This document shows positions 53,247 through 61,940 of a DNA stretch of 64,000 bases, one piece after another. The position numbers were made by a program, and so were the translations under genes. How positions within the stretch are numbered: the first letter of the stretch is position 1; the number at the start of each line of letters is the position of its first letter. The notes under the pieces are model-generated. The model made no database searches, was not told the DNA's origin, and worked only from the letters and a program-made list of their open reading frames with translations. The stretch covers positions 1,640,001 through 1,704,000 of the forward strand of contig NZ_JAUSUL010000001.1 in the NCBI RefSeq assembly GCF_030814015.1. Reading direction: 5' to 3'. The stretch is from Amorphus orientalis. Lineage in GTDB: Bacteria; Pseudomonadota; Alphaproteobacteria; Rhizobiales; Amorphaceae.

Positions 53247-53981
53247 ATGTCGCTTTGGTCAAGGCACCAGATTTTCGAGAAGAACACGCTGATCCTGACG
53301 GTCGGCATCCTGATCGTGGTCGCGATCGGAGGCCTGGTCGAGATCGCGCCGCTGTTCTGGCTGAAGAGCACGATCGAGAAGGTCGAGGGCATGCGCCCCT
53401 ACACGCCGCTCGAGCTTGCCGGTCGGGACGTCTACATCCGCGAGGGGTGCTATCTGTGCCACTCGCAGCAGATCCGGCCGATGCGCGACGAGATCGAGCG
53501 CTACGGCCACTACAGCCTCGCCGCGGAGTCCATGTACGACCATCCGTTCCAGTGGGGCTCCAAGCGGACCGGTCCGGATCTCGCCCGCGTCGGCGGCAAG
53601 TACTCCGACGAGTGGCACCGCGAGCATCTGATCGACCCCCGGTCGGTGGTGCCGGCCTCGATCATGCCGGGCTATCCGTTCCTTGCGGATGCGCGGGTCG
53701 ACGATCGCCTGGTCGCCCAGCATGTCGAAACCAACGCCGCCCTGGGCGTGCCTTACACCGAGGAGCAGATCCAGAACGCCCGGGTCGACTTCCGAACCCA
53801 GGCCAACCCGAATTCGGACGACATCGACGCGTTCCTCGAGCGGTGGCCGAACGCCGTGGTGCGGGATTTCGACGGCGATCCGAACCGGGTGACGGAGCTC
53901 GATGCCGTCATCGCCTATCTGCAGATGCTCGGCACGCTCGTGGACTTCGACGTCTACGACAACCAGGCCAATCACAGGTGA
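53247..53981 (+). CDS. ccoO: cbb3-type cytochrome c oxidase subunit II
   Basis: A 244-residue mono-heme cytochrome c. One N-terminal anchor helix ([20 protein letters not shown]) is followed by [15 protein letters not shown], the CxxCH heme site, and the axial methionine is expected in [11 protein letters not shown]. It passes electrons from CcoP to CcoN. It lies 13 bp after ccoN. Confidence 0.95.
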   Translation: MSLWSRHQIFEKNTLILTVGILIVVAIGGLVEIAPLFWLKSTIEKVEGMRPYTPLELAGRDVYIREGCYLCHSQQIRPMRDEIERYGHYSLAAESMYDHPFQWGSKRTGPDLARVGGKYSDEWHREHLIDPRSVVPASIMPGYPFLADARVDDRLVAQHVETNAALGVPYTEEQIQNARVDFRTQANPNSDDIDAFLERWPNAVVRDFDGDPNRVTELDAVIAYLQMLGTLVDFDVYDNQANHR

Positions 53982-53985
53982 CGGG

Positions 53986-54177
53986 ATGACCTACGACGCC
54001 GTAGCCGACTTCGCCCAGACCTGGGGTCTGGTCCTCTTCATCGCCGCCTTCGTCCTGATTGTCGCTTATGCCGTCTGGCCGAAGAACAAGAAGACATTCG
54101 ACGATGCCGCCCGCATCCCGCTCGAGGACGACAAGCCGAAGGCTGACGATCGTCGCGACGGGCGCAATCAGGAGTAA
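53986..54177 (+). CDS. ccoQ: cbb3-type cytochrome oxidase small subunit CcoQ
   Basis: A 63-residue single-helix protein (LVLFIAAFVLIVAYAVWPKN) with a charged tail. This is the typical CcoQ, which stabilises the oxidase. The ATG at 53986 lies 4 bp after the ccoO stop. The frame overlaps ccoO upstream, but that part is antisense to nothing and not coding-like. Confidence 0.9.
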   Translation: MTYDAVADFAQTWGLVLFIAAFVLIVAYAVWPKNKKTFDDAARIPLEDDKPKADDRRDGRNQE

Positions 54178-54183
54178 GCCGCC

Positions 54184-55053
54184 ATGGCCAAGAAGGAGAT
54201 CGATGCCGTTTCGGGTGTCGAGACCACAGGTCACGACTGGGACGGTCTCAAGGAACTGAACAATCCGCTGCCCCGCTGGTGGCTGTGGGTGTTCTACGCC
54301 ACCATCGTCTATGCGATCGTCTATTGGATCCTGATGCCCGCATGGCCTCTGTTGAACGGCTATACGCCCGGTCTGCTGGGCAACAATCAGCGCGAGCAGG
54401 GTGAGATCGCCTACGAGGAGGTGGTCGACCAGCGCTCCGAGATCGGCAAGGAGATCGCCACCGCCGACCTGTCGGCGATCGTTCAGGACGCCAGCATGCT
54501 GGAATTTGCGACAGCGCAGGGCGAGGCCGCCTTCGGCGACAACTGTGCTCCGTGCCACGGCTCCGGCGCGACGGGCGGGCCCGGCTATCCGAACCTGCAG
54601 GACGACGCCTGGCTCTGGGGTGGCTCGCTGGAGGCGATTCACACCACGCTCCAGCACGGCATCCGGGCGGAGGATCCCAACACCCGGCTGGGCGAGATGA
54701 CTGCCTTCGGCGATCTCGGCATCCTGGACCGTGCACAGATCCGCGACGTCACGTCCTATGTCCGGACCCTGTCGGGCCTCGAGCCGGCGTCGAACGTCGA
54801 CGTGGCCAACGGCGAGGAGATCTTCGCCCAGAACTGCGCCGCCTGCCACGGAGCCGACGGCAAGGGCAATCAGGATCTCGGCGCTCCGAACCTGACCGAT
54901 CAGATCTGGCTCTACGGCGGTGACATCGAGACGATCGTGCAGACGATCACCCACGGCCGCGCGGGCGTCATGCCGGCCTGGAGCGAGCGGCTCGATCCGA
55001 CGACCGTGAAGTCCCTGACGGTTTACGTGCACGGGCTCGGCGGCGGCCAGTAG
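54184..55053 (+). CDS. ccoP: cbb3-type cytochrome c oxidase subunit III (di-heme)
   Basis: A 289-residue di-heme cytochrome c. N-terminal anchor PRWWLWVFYATIVYAIVYWI is the CcoP hallmark, and the heme sites are NCAPCHGSGATGG (about residue 123) and NCAACHGADGKGN (about 220), each followed by an axial-ligand methionine (GEMTAFGD, GVMPAWSERL). It accepts electrons from the soluble cytochrome c pool. A strong terminator follows 55 bp later. Maturation genes ccoGHIS are not in the window. Confidence 0.95.
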   Translation: MAKKEIDAVSGVETTGHDWDGLKELNNPLPRWWLWVFYATIVYAIVYWILMPAWPLLNGYTPGLLGNNQREQGEIAYEEVVDQRSEIGKEIATADLSAIVQDASMLEFATAQGEAAFGDNCAPCHGSGATGGPGYPNLQDDAWLWGGSLEAIHTTLQHGIRAEDPNTRLGEMTAFGDLGILDRAQIRDVTSYVRTLSGLEPASNVDVANGEEIFAQNCAACHGADGKGNQDLGAPNLTDQIWLYGGDIETIVQTITHGRAGVMPAWSERLDPTTVKSLTVYVHGLGGGQ

Positions 55054-55108
55054 GGTTACGATACGGCGCAATCGGCTGCGGGTGACGGCCCGCGGGGCAT
55101 TGTGGGCG

Positions 55109-55145
55109 AAGCGGCGGACGAGCGATCGTCCGCCGCTTTGTTTTT
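55109..55145 (+). terminator. Rho-independent terminator after ccoNOQP
   Basis: A perfect 13-bp stem (AAGCGGCGGACGA at 55109-55121 with TCGTCCGCCGCTT at 55126-55138), a 4-nt loop and TGTTTTT afterwards make the clearest terminator in the window. On the other strand it also follows the end of the AraC gene, so it may work both ways. Confidence 0.9.
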
Positions 55146-55176
55146 GCAGCCGCTGGATTGGTTGGCGGAACCGGGA

Positions 55177-56196
55177 TCAGTCGTGTGGCCGGGCCGCCGG
55201 ACCGGCCGGCCGGAACGTGCTCGGTGTCCTGCCGGTCCGCCGACGGAAGGCGCGGGAAAAGGCGCTCTGGTCGGCGTAGCCGGCCCGGTTGGCGATCTCC
55301 GACACGGGCAGGTCGGTGGCGGCAAGAGCCCATTGGGCATAGGCGATCCGCGCCCGGTCGAGAAGATCGCGAAACGAGACGCCGTCTTCCCTGAGGAGCC
55401 GGCGCAGGCTGCGCTCCGACATGCCGCAGTCTTCGGCAATCCGCTCCTGGGAGACAGCGCCCTGGCCGACCCGCCGGTAAATCGCCAGGGCGACTTCGTC
55501 GCCGACAGGCGCCCGTGAGATCGGGGGGCTGGCCGCCCACGCCGCGGTCGGCTTGGGATCCGGCTCGATGACGATGGGCGCGTCCAGAAGACCCACCGGA
55601 AAGGCAAGGTAGTTCGTGGGTTCCTCGAAGATCGGGGGGAGGCCCGCATGGCGGGCGATCTCGCCGCGGCTGTCGCGGCCGTGCTCGAAGGCGATGGCAT
55701 CGAGGAAGCCTGAGCGAAGGCCGCAGGCCGCCTCGATCACGCCCTCGAAGAAGCCGAGGGTGAACTCCGCGTCGCGGGAGCGCGGCCAGATCGAGGGATC
55801 GACGATCCGGTAGGACACCGTGCAGACGTCGGCGTCCACACCGAGGGAGAAGTCCGAGCCGGTCTGGATGGCGTTCAGTTCCGCGATGATGCCGGAGAGC
55901 AGGCCACCGAGCCGGGGCTCGGATCGGTGATCGGCAAACAGGCTGCCGAGCGAGGGAGCGGCGATCGCGCGCCCGGTGAGCCAGATCCTGGGCGATGGAT
56001 CGGCTGCGCTGGCGGCGGTCTGAAGCAGGCCGGCAAAGCGGCTGAGCGGAATCACCCCGTCCGCCGAGGCGGTTCGCGTCAGCCCGTGCTCGGCGAACGC
56101 CCGGCCGGCGTCGATGCTGTTGGCTTCGAGCCCGTCGGCGATCAACGACAGGGGAGCGCTGGAAATTGTCGGTGTGTCGAGGACGCCGGCTGTCAT
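55177..56196 (-). CDS. AraC family transcriptional regulator (OruR/ArgR-like, Arabinose_bd N-domain)
   Basis: A 339-residue AraC-family regulator. The C-terminal HTH pair occupies about residues 240-335 (ISRAPVGDEVALAIYRRVGQ, then SQERIAEDCGMSERSLRRLL and SEIANRAGYADQSAFSRAFR, then RRTGRTPSTFR). The N-terminal domain resembles the Arabinose_bd-like domain of OruR-type proteins. I use the ATG at 56196, with GGAGG seven bases upstream; a TTG further up is unlikely. It lies beside the copper amine oxidase gene on the same strand, so it could respond to amines. Confidence 0.87.
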   Translation of the reverse strand: MTAGVLDTPTISSAPLSLIADGLEANSIDAGRAFAEHGLTRTASADGVIPLSRFAGLLQTAASAADPSPRIWLTGRAIAAPSLGSLFADHRSEPRLGGLLSGIIAELNAIQTGSDFSLGVDADVCTVSYRIVDPSIWPRSRDAEFTLGFFEGVIEAACGLRSGFLDAIAFEHGRDSRGEIARHAGLPPIFEEPTNYLAFPVGLLDAPIVIEPDPKPTAAWAASPPISRAPVGDEVALAIYRRVGQGAVSQERIAEDCGMSERSLRRLLREDGVSFRDLLDRARIAYAQWALAATDLPVSEIANRAGYADQSAFSRAFRRRTGRTPSTFRPAGPAARPHD

Positions 56197-56307
56197 CGCC
56201 CAGCCTCCGAAATAATCCGATCGGTGAGCGTCCCTGAAAACCGGCGGACTTGTCAACGCGGGCCGACGCGTGCGGCGGGCCGTGCGGCCCGCCGCCCGGT
56301 CAGTGTC

Positions 56308-58314
56308 CTACTCGGCGTCGAGGTCTTCCGGGGTGCGGATGCTGAGCGCCGGGTTGTACTCGAAGAAGTTGAACGGCCGCAGCATGAAGCCCTTCCACAT
56401 CGTCGACATCACCGGCCAGTCCTCGGTGTGCGGGACGTGGTGGAAGCCGACAGTGTACCAGGTCACGATGTCGGTGTTTTCGATGGGCCGATCCTGTTCG
56501 ACCCAGGTGGCCAGCGTATCGGAGCCGTCGCTCTGGAACGCGAACTCGCCGCCGGCATAGCGTTCGTCCGGCGAGTAGGGCGTGTTCCAGATCGTGTACT
56601 CGATATAGGCGTTCCGCTTCATCGGCGGGTCGTTCTCGTAGTCGTAGGGTCCGTAGGCCACCGAGTTGTTCGGAATGATCATGTAGCCGGGCTTGTGACC
56701 GAGCGGACCGTCGGCGCCCATGTTCATGAGGTGGTACATGGCCGGCGTCGTCGGATTGATCTTGAAGCGGCCCTCGAGCTCGGTCGTGGCCGCCTTCGAT
56801 TCCGTCACCCACATGGAGCGGCGCGGAATGTCGTCCGGCACCTCCGCCTTGACGATGCCGGTGCGCATGAAGGTGTTGTCGCGCCCGTCGACGTCGAAAT
56901 CGAGCCGGAAGTTGAAGTAGTGGTCGTGGTTCGGTGCGACCAGGTTGGGCGCGATCAGGGTTCCGTAACGGGTTTCCTCCCGGGCCGTCGGATCGGACAT
57001 GGATTCCGCAGCAGCCCCCTTCACGGCGTCGAGACCGGTGGAGCCCACCATCACGTCGATGCGGCCGTCCTGATGGAAGACGTAGTCGACGAGATAGTCG
57101 TAGTTGCCGACTTCAGACGCGGAGCGGACCACGAGCTGGGTCGCCGGGCGTCCTTCCGCCGGCACGAACTGATCTTCGGACTGGGCGAAGATCTCGAAAT
57201 GCCGCCAGGCCGGGTCGCCGATATTGCGTTCGAAGATGCAGATGGCGCCCGGGATGGAGAGCGGTTCGCCTTCGTCGGTGTGGACCACGGCGGGCAGATA
57301 GGTCGCGTACGCCGGGCAATCGACACCCGGACGCAGCGGGCTCAGGAAGATGCCGAAGCCGTACTCGCCGGAGTCCATGTAGGTGCGCCAGTACCAGCCT
57401 TCATCCGGATCGGAGTAGGGCACGAACACCTCCGACAGGTGCGCCTGGTAGAGGACCTCGCGCCAGTCGTCCTGGTTTTTCACGTCGATGTTGGAGATGA
57501 CCACGCCGGGCCGCTTGTCGACGCGCACCCGGAACCGCCAGATGTCCCACGCGACCAGCCCGTCGACGACGGAGAAGTTCGGGTCGCCTTCCTGGGAAAG
57601 GTTGGCGGGGTTCATCTCCGGCCGCAGCGAGGTGCGTTCGGCGACCTCCGCGTCCGTGTACCCCCAGCCGTCCTCCGGTATCGGCACCACGCCGGTGTCG
57701 AACACCTCGACCACCTCGTCGGCGTTGAGATCGACCACGGCATAAAGCCCCTCGATGGGCTTGGCGTAGAAGTTGGAGCTTTCCGGCAGGACGTAGCAGG
57801 GGACCTTCATCAGCCGCCGGCCTTCTTCTTCCGGCAGACCGAAGGAGCCGGCCGTCAGCGGGAGACAGAAGACGTCGTCGGGCGTCAGGCCGCGCTTGTC
57901 CAGGCCTTCCACGAACTCCGGCGCGGAAGTGGCGAGCTGCATCGCCTCCAGGAACTCTGCCAACAGGATCATGGTCTCGCCGGGCGCCGGCTCGATGGAC
58001 GTGACGCTGTCGTCGGCGAGATCGACTTCCGCGACGAACGCGCCGTCGGGGCGTTTCAGGTGCACCGTGACGGTGCGCGGCTCCGGATCGCCTTCCTGCC
58101 AGGCCAGCACCACGTCCTTGGGCGGCTCCTTCAGCGAGATGTAGGGAAACAGCGTGTCGTCGCCGGCGTCGCCGCTTTCTCTCAGCAGAGAGACCGCTTC
58201 CGTGATCTCCGCTTCGGTGAGGCCGTCGAGAGGATGGGCCGTCGCCATCGACGTCGCGGCGGCGAACGCCGCGATGCCTCCGGCAAGTGCGGCACCCCTG
58301 ATGGAAATAGGCAT
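56308..58314 (-). CDS. tynA: Copper-containing primary-amine oxidase, secreted
   Basis: A 668-residue protein with a Sec signal peptide (AALAGGIAAFAAATSMATA). The topaquinone precursor tyrosine is in VGNYDYLVDY (consensus NYD/EY, about residue 403), the catalytic base is in YMDSGEYGFG, and the copper histidines are in NHDHYFNF and near FHHVPHTEDWPVM. It oxidises primary amines to aldehydes with release of ammonia and peroxide in the periplasm. The ATG at 58314 has GGGAG eight bases upstream; an ATG two codons earlier has poor spacing. The symbol is by family only; the substrate could be tyramine, phenylethylamine or another amine. Confidence 0.88.
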   Translation of the reverse strand: MPISIRGAALAGGIAAFAAATSMATAHPLDGLTEAEITEAVSLLRESGDAGDDTLFPYISLKEPPKDVVLAWQEGDPEPRTVTVHLKRPDGAFVAEVDLADDSVTSIEPAPGETMILLAEFLEAMQLATSAPEFVEGLDKRGLTPDDVFCLPLTAGSFGLPEEEGRRLMKVPCYVLPESSNFYAKPIEGLYAVVDLNADEVVEVFDTGVVPIPEDGWGYTDAEVAERTSLRPEMNPANLSQEGDPNFSVVDGLVAWDIWRFRVRVDKRPGVVISNIDVKNQDDWREVLYQAHLSEVFVPYSDPDEGWYWRTYMDSGEYGFGIFLSPLRPGVDCPAYATYLPAVVHTDEGEPLSIPGAICIFERNIGDPAWRHFEIFAQSEDQFVPAEGRPATQLVVRSASEVGNYDYLVDYVFHQDGRIDVMVGSTGLDAVKGAAAESMSDPTAREETRYGTLIAPNLVAPNHDHYFNFRLDFDVDGRDNTFMRTGIVKAEVPDDIPRRSMWVTESKAATTELEGRFKINPTTPAMYHLMNMGADGPLGHKPGYMIIPNNSVAYGPYDYENDPPMKRNAYIEYTIWNTPYSPDERYAGGEFAFQSDGSDTLATWVEQDRPIENTDIVTWYTVGFHHVPHTEDWPVMSTMWKGFMLRPFNFFEYNPALSIRTPEDLDAE

Positions 58315-58647
58315 GGTCATTGCTCCCGATGCTCTGGTGGGGCGGTCGGCTCCCTGCGATGAGATCGGAGCCTTCCCGCTGTCCGGCGCGCCGTCGTCTT
58401 CTTGTGGCCAATCGACGCACTGACCCCACTCTAGTCCAGCTTCGCACCGCACGTTGTGCATTTCCGGCCAGCACCGCGCACGCCGGTCCTGTCATCCGTC
58501 GGCTTTCGGATCAGGGATAGGGTCAAAAACGTGTCGATGGTCACGGGACCTTCATCAAGCTGTTCAATACGCGAATTAGACGAATTCGATGGTGCCAACC
58601 GGCGCAGGTTTCGGCCGCGCCAGTCTGTTCGTCATGGGGAAAAACGC
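58315..58647. promoter_or_regulatory. Divergent promoter region between the amine oxidase and phoX-like genes
   Basis: This 333-bp gene-free stretch holds both promoters. A Pho-box-like half-site CTGTCAT lies at 58489-58495, 153 bp before the phoX ATG; the expected second half after four bases reads CGGCTTT, a poor match. The AT-richer part at 58545-58590 may carry the phoX promoter. Nothing gene-like is visible. Confidence 0.35.
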
Positions 58648-60543
58648 ATGTCCGACGAAAAGCCGATTCGAATGTCCGCAGATGAATGGGACGAGGTGAA
58701 CTTTCCTCGCCCCGAAGAGACCCAGTTCGACGCCGTCGTCGAGCGGGCCCTGTCGCGCCGCGGATTCCTGGGTGGCGTGCTCGCGTTCGGTTCGGGCGCG
58801 GCCGTCATGGGCGCGGGCCTGTTCGACGCGATCCCGGCGCTCGCGCAGCAGAGCGAGCGGTTCGCGTTCAAGCCGGTTCCGACCGCGACTGACGGGACCG
58901 TTCACGTTCCGGAAGGCTATAGCTGGAAAGTTCTGGCGAGCTGGGGCGATCCGCTCTTCTCCGGCGTGCCGGAGCTCGATCAGGAAACCGCCGGAAGCGC
59001 CGACGACGCCGCGAAGGTGTTCGGCGAGAACACCGACGGAATGGAGTTCTTCCTGGTCAACGGGAAGCAGGTGATCGCGGTCAATCACGAGTACACCAAC
59101 AACGCCGTCAACCTGCCGAACGCCCCGGAAGGCCTGCCGCAGAGCGCCGAGGACGTGCGTAAGCTGCAGAACCTGCAGGGCGTCGCGGTGATGGAAGTCG
59201 CCGAAGGGCCGGACGGCTGGGCGATCGTCGTCGACAGCCCGCTCAATCGCCGCATCACCCACAACACGCCGATGAAGATTTCCGGCCCGGCGGCCGGCCA
59301 CGATCTGATGAAGACCGAGGCCGACCCGACCGGGACCGAAAGCCTCGGCACGTTCAACAACTGCGGGTCGGGCCAGACGCCCTGGGGCACGTACCTGACC
59401 TGTGAAGAGAACTTCAACGGCTACTTCGGTGCCACCGAAGAGGTCGACTATCCGGAGCAGATTGCCGAGGGCTACAAGCGCTACGGCCTGTCCAAGGACG
59501 GCTGGGACTACGAGTACCACAAGTACGACAGCCGCTTCGACACGTCGAAGAACCCGAACGAGCCGCATCGCGCCGGCTGGGTGGTCGAGATCGATCCGTC
59601 CGACCCGGAAAGCACCCCGGTGAAGCGCACCGCGCTCGGCCGGATCAAGCACGAGAACGCCGAAGTGACGCTCGCCCCGGACGGACGCGTGGTCGTCTAC
59701 ATGGGCGACGACGAGCGCGGCGAGTTCCTCTACCGGTTCGTCTCGAACGACGTGTACGTGCCGGGCGGTGACACCTCGACGCTGCTCGAGGACGGTCAGC
59801 TTTATGTCGCGAAGTTCAACGATGACATGACCGGCGAATGGGTCGCCCTGACGCCCGACGCGACCGGCATGTCGGCACCGGAAATCGCGATCTTCACCCG
59901 GATCGCCGCGTCGAAGGTCGGCGCCACGACGATGGACCGTCCGGAATGGGTTGCGGTCAATCCGGTGTCCGCGGAAGCCTATTGCGCGCTCACCAACAAC
60001 AAGAACCGTGGCGTGAAGACCAATGCCGGCGGCGACGAGCAGCCGGTCGGCGGCCCGAACCCCCGCGAAGCGAACGAGTACGGTCAGATCGTGCGCTGGC
60101 GTCCGGCCTCGGGCAATCACGCGTCCGACAGCTTCGACTGGGATCTCTACGTGATGGCGGGCAACCCCACCGTCCACGACGGCGCCTACGCCGGGTCGGA
60201 GAACGTCAACGAAGGCAATCTCTTCAACTCGCCGGACGGCATGGCCGTCGACACGACCGGCGTCGTCTGGATCCAGACCGACGGCGATTATTCCAACGAG
60301 GGCGACTTCGCTGGAAACGGCAACAACCAGATGCTCGCCGGCGATCCGGTCACGGGCCGCATCGAGCGCTTCCTCACCGGCCCGAACGGGTCGGAGGTGA
60401 CCGGGCTGTGCTGGTCGGCCGACCGTCGCACCATGTTCGTCGGTATCCAGCACCCGGATGCGCCGTTCCCGGACGGCGAGGGCAAGCTGCCGCGCTCCTC
60501 GATCATCGCGATCAAGCGGGACGACAACGCCTACGTCGGGTGA
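58648..60543 (+). CDS. phoX: PhoX family alkaline phosphatase (DUF839), Tat-exported
   Basis: A 631-residue protein with a twin-arginine signal: ALSRRGFLGGVLAFGSGAAV (R37-R38), ending about ALAQQ at residue 68. The mature protein is the PhoX beta-propeller with NHEYTNN, TPWGTYLTCEENFNGYF (the Cys/Glu region near the Fe-Ca cluster) and ENLFNSPDGMAVDT. Such enzymes hydrolyse phosphate monoesters using iron and calcium ions in the periplasm. Members of DUF839 with other roles exist, so enzymatic activity is inferred. The ATG at 58648 is the only start consistent with the Tat motif. Confidence 0.88.
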   Translation: MSDEKPIRMSADEWDEVNFPRPEETQFDAVVERALSRRGFLGGVLAFGSGAAVMGAGLFDAIPALAQQSERFAFKPVPTATDGTVHVPEGYSWKVLASWGDPLFSGVPELDQETAGSADDAAKVFGENTDGMEFFLVNGKQVIAVNHEYTNNAVNLPNAPEGLPQSAEDVRKLQNLQGVAVMEVAEGPDGWAIVVDSPLNRRITHNTPMKISGPAAGHDLMKTEADPTGTESLGTFNNCGSGQTPWGTYLTCEENFNGYFGATEEVDYPEQIAEGYKRYGLSKDGWDYEYHKYDSRFDTSKNPNEPHRAGWVVEIDPSDPESTPVKRTALGRIKHENAEVTLAPDGRVVVYMGDDERGEFLYRFVSNDVYVPGGDTSTLLEDGQLYVAKFNDDMTGEWVALTPDATGMSAPEIAIFTRIAASKVGATTMDRPEWVAVNPVSAEAYCALTNNKNRGVKTNAGGDEQPVGGPNPREANEYGQIVRWRPASGNHASDSFDWDLYVMAGNPTVHDGAYAGSENVNEGNLFNSPDGMAVDTTGVVWIQTDGDYSNEGDFAGNGNNQMLAGDPVTGRIERFLTGPNGSEVTGLCWSADRRTMFVGIQHPDAPFPDGEGKLPRSSIIAIKRDDNAYVG

Positions 60544-60566
60544 TGCCGACAGGCCTGAGACGTCGG

Positions 60567-60597
60567 GGGGCGCGCCGGACCGGTGCGCCCCTTGTTT
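60567..60597 (+). terminator. Terminator-like hairpin after phoX
   Basis: GGGGCGC (60567-60573) pairs with GCGCCCC (60585-60591) around an 11-nt loop, with TTGTTT following. It ends phoX transcription just before the transporter remnant. Confidence 0.6.
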
Positions 60598-60639
60598 CGC
60601 GCGGACGCTTCGAAGGCCGTTCGGTCGTCGCCATACAAG

Positions 60640-60898
60640 ACGATTTTCGGCCAGTGGCTGGCCGTGCTGGCGCTCGGTGCTCTCCCGGTGCGCCGCCTTC
60701 TTCATCTGGGACTACGGGCTGAAACGGGGCAACATCCAGGTGCTCGGCGCGTCGGCCTGTCTGGCGCCGCTGCTCTCCGCCATCATCCTGATCGCGTTCG
60801 GCTACGGGACGTTCACCTGGCCGGTGGTGGCGGCCTGCGTGCTGATCACGGCCGGAGCGCTCCTCGCCGCCCCGGAGCTGATCCTCCGCCGGCGTTAA
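60640..60898 (+). pseudogene. Frameshifted 3' remnant of an EamA/DMT-family transporter
   Basis: The last part reads CAAFFIWDYGLKRGNIQVLG, then APLLSAIILIAFGYG, TFTWPVVAACVLITAGALLA and LILRRR, clearly the C-terminal two helices of an EamA-type (YddG-like) amino-acid or metabolite exporter. The expected preceding helix (FGQWLAVLALGALPV, about 60644-60688) is present but in another frame; a one-base shift near 60690 separates the two. No N-terminal transporter sequence is found, since phoX ends at 60543. About 85 of the usual 290 residues remain, so the gene is dead. Confidence 0.75.
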
Positions 60899-61014
60899 CC
60901 ATCCCTTTACCATGATCGGGCCGATCCCCGGGGATCGGCCGGCTCTGCCCTTGCCTCGCCGCCATTCGCCGTCACGTCGGATGCGGCTGGCAACACCGGG
61001 AGAGGGCAGGCTCA

Positions 61015-61881
61015 ATGCCGGAAACGAAGCGCACCCTGCGGGCGATACTGACGATCCTTGCATCCGTGGCTATGCTTGCGGGCGCAGCCGCTCCCGCCTG
61101 GTCGGCCACCCTGTGCACGCTCGTGGCGGAAGCTGAAAGCGGCCGCACGGTGCTGGAAGAGGGCGATTGCAGTACCCGCGTCACCCCAGCATCGACCTTC
61201 AAGCTGCCGCTCGCCGTCATGGGGTTCGATGCGGGTTTCCTGAAGGGGCCGCACGCACCTCTTCTGCCCTACAAGGATGGCTATGTCGCCTGGATCGACG
61301 CCTGGAAGCAGCCGGCCGATCCCACCCGCTGGCTGACATATTCCGTCGTCTGGTACTCCCAGCAGATCACCCACGCCCTCGGTGCCGACCGGCTTCGCCG
61401 CTACGCCGAAGCGTTCGGCTACGGCAACGCCGATTTCTCCGGAGATCCCGGCCAGGACAACGGCCTCGACCGGGCCTGGATCGCCTCGTCGCTCACGGTT
61501 TCGCCGCGCGAGCAGGTCGGCTTCCTTCAGAAGCTCGTCACCGGAACGCTGCCGGTTTCCGGCGAAGCCATGACGATGACGCGGGCGATCGTTGAGATCC
61601 GCGACGGCGGCGACGGCTGGACCATCCACGGCAAGACCGGCGGTGCCTTCCCCCGGCTGCCGGGCGGTGGCTTCGATCGCGCGCGGGGCTGGGGCTGGTA
61701 TGTGGGCTGGGCGGAGAAGGGCGACGACGCCTATGTCTTCGCACGCCTCATCCGGGACGAGGAGCGCCATCCGGTCTCCCCGGGTCTGCGCGCCCGCGAC
61801 GCCCTGATCGCGGATTGGCCGGAGATGGCAGCCGGCTTCCCGAGCCGATCCGGATCGGGAAAAGGGTCCGGATCCGACTAG
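61015..61881 (+). CDS. Class D (OXA-type) beta-lactamase
   Basis: A 288-residue class D serine beta-lactamase. The signal peptide is residues 1-30 (LTILASVAMLAGAAAPAWSA). Active-site motifs are S60-T-F-K63, S110-V-V (the SxV box), Y136-G-N138 and K207-T-G209, followed by GWYVGW. Lysine 63 would be carbamylated. All canonical catalytic residues are present, so hydrolysis of penicillins is expected, but the spectrum cannot be read. GC content and setting match the rest of the chromosome, arguing for an intrinsic gene rather than an acquired cassette. Confidence 0.92.
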   Translation: MPETKRTLRAILTILASVAMLAGAAAPAWSATLCTLVAEAESGRTVLEEGDCSTRVTPASTFKLPLAVMGFDAGFLKGPHAPLLPYKDGYVAWIDAWKQPADPTRWLTYSVVWYSQQITHALGADRLRRYAEAFGYGNADFSGDPGQDNGLDRAWIASSLTVSPREQVGFLQKLVTGTLPVSGEAMTMTRAIVEIRDGGDGWTIHGKTGGAFPRLPGGGFDRARGWGWYVGWAEKGDDAYVFARLIRDEERHPVSPGLRARDALIADWPEMAAGFPSRSGSGKGSGSD

Positions 61882-61904
61882 GGGACGACCCCTTGTTGAC
61901 CAGC

Positions 61905-61932
61905 GCCGCCCGATCCGAAAGGGCCGGGCGGC
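61905..61932. terminator. Hairpin between the convergent beta-lactamase and S9 peptidase genes
   Basis: GCCGCCCG (61905-61912) pairs with CGGGCGGC (61925-61932) around 12 nt. Lack of a T-run keeps it a candidate. It may serve both converging genes. Confidence 0.4.
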
Positions 61933-61940
61933 TGGGCGCT

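Noticed and set aside
54248-54736. Minus-strand open frame inside ccoP
   Set aside because: Arg/Ser/Pro-rich shadow of the di-heme cytochrome gene, with no independent start signal.
55927-58362. An 811-codon open frame antisense to the copper amine oxidase
   Set aside because: No recognisable domain and biased toward Val, Arg, Gly and His; the minus strand encodes a full amine oxidase with its topaquinone motif.
58489-58495. A full Pho box before phoX
   Set aside because: Only one CTGTCAT half-site is present; the second half after the 4-bp spacer does not match.
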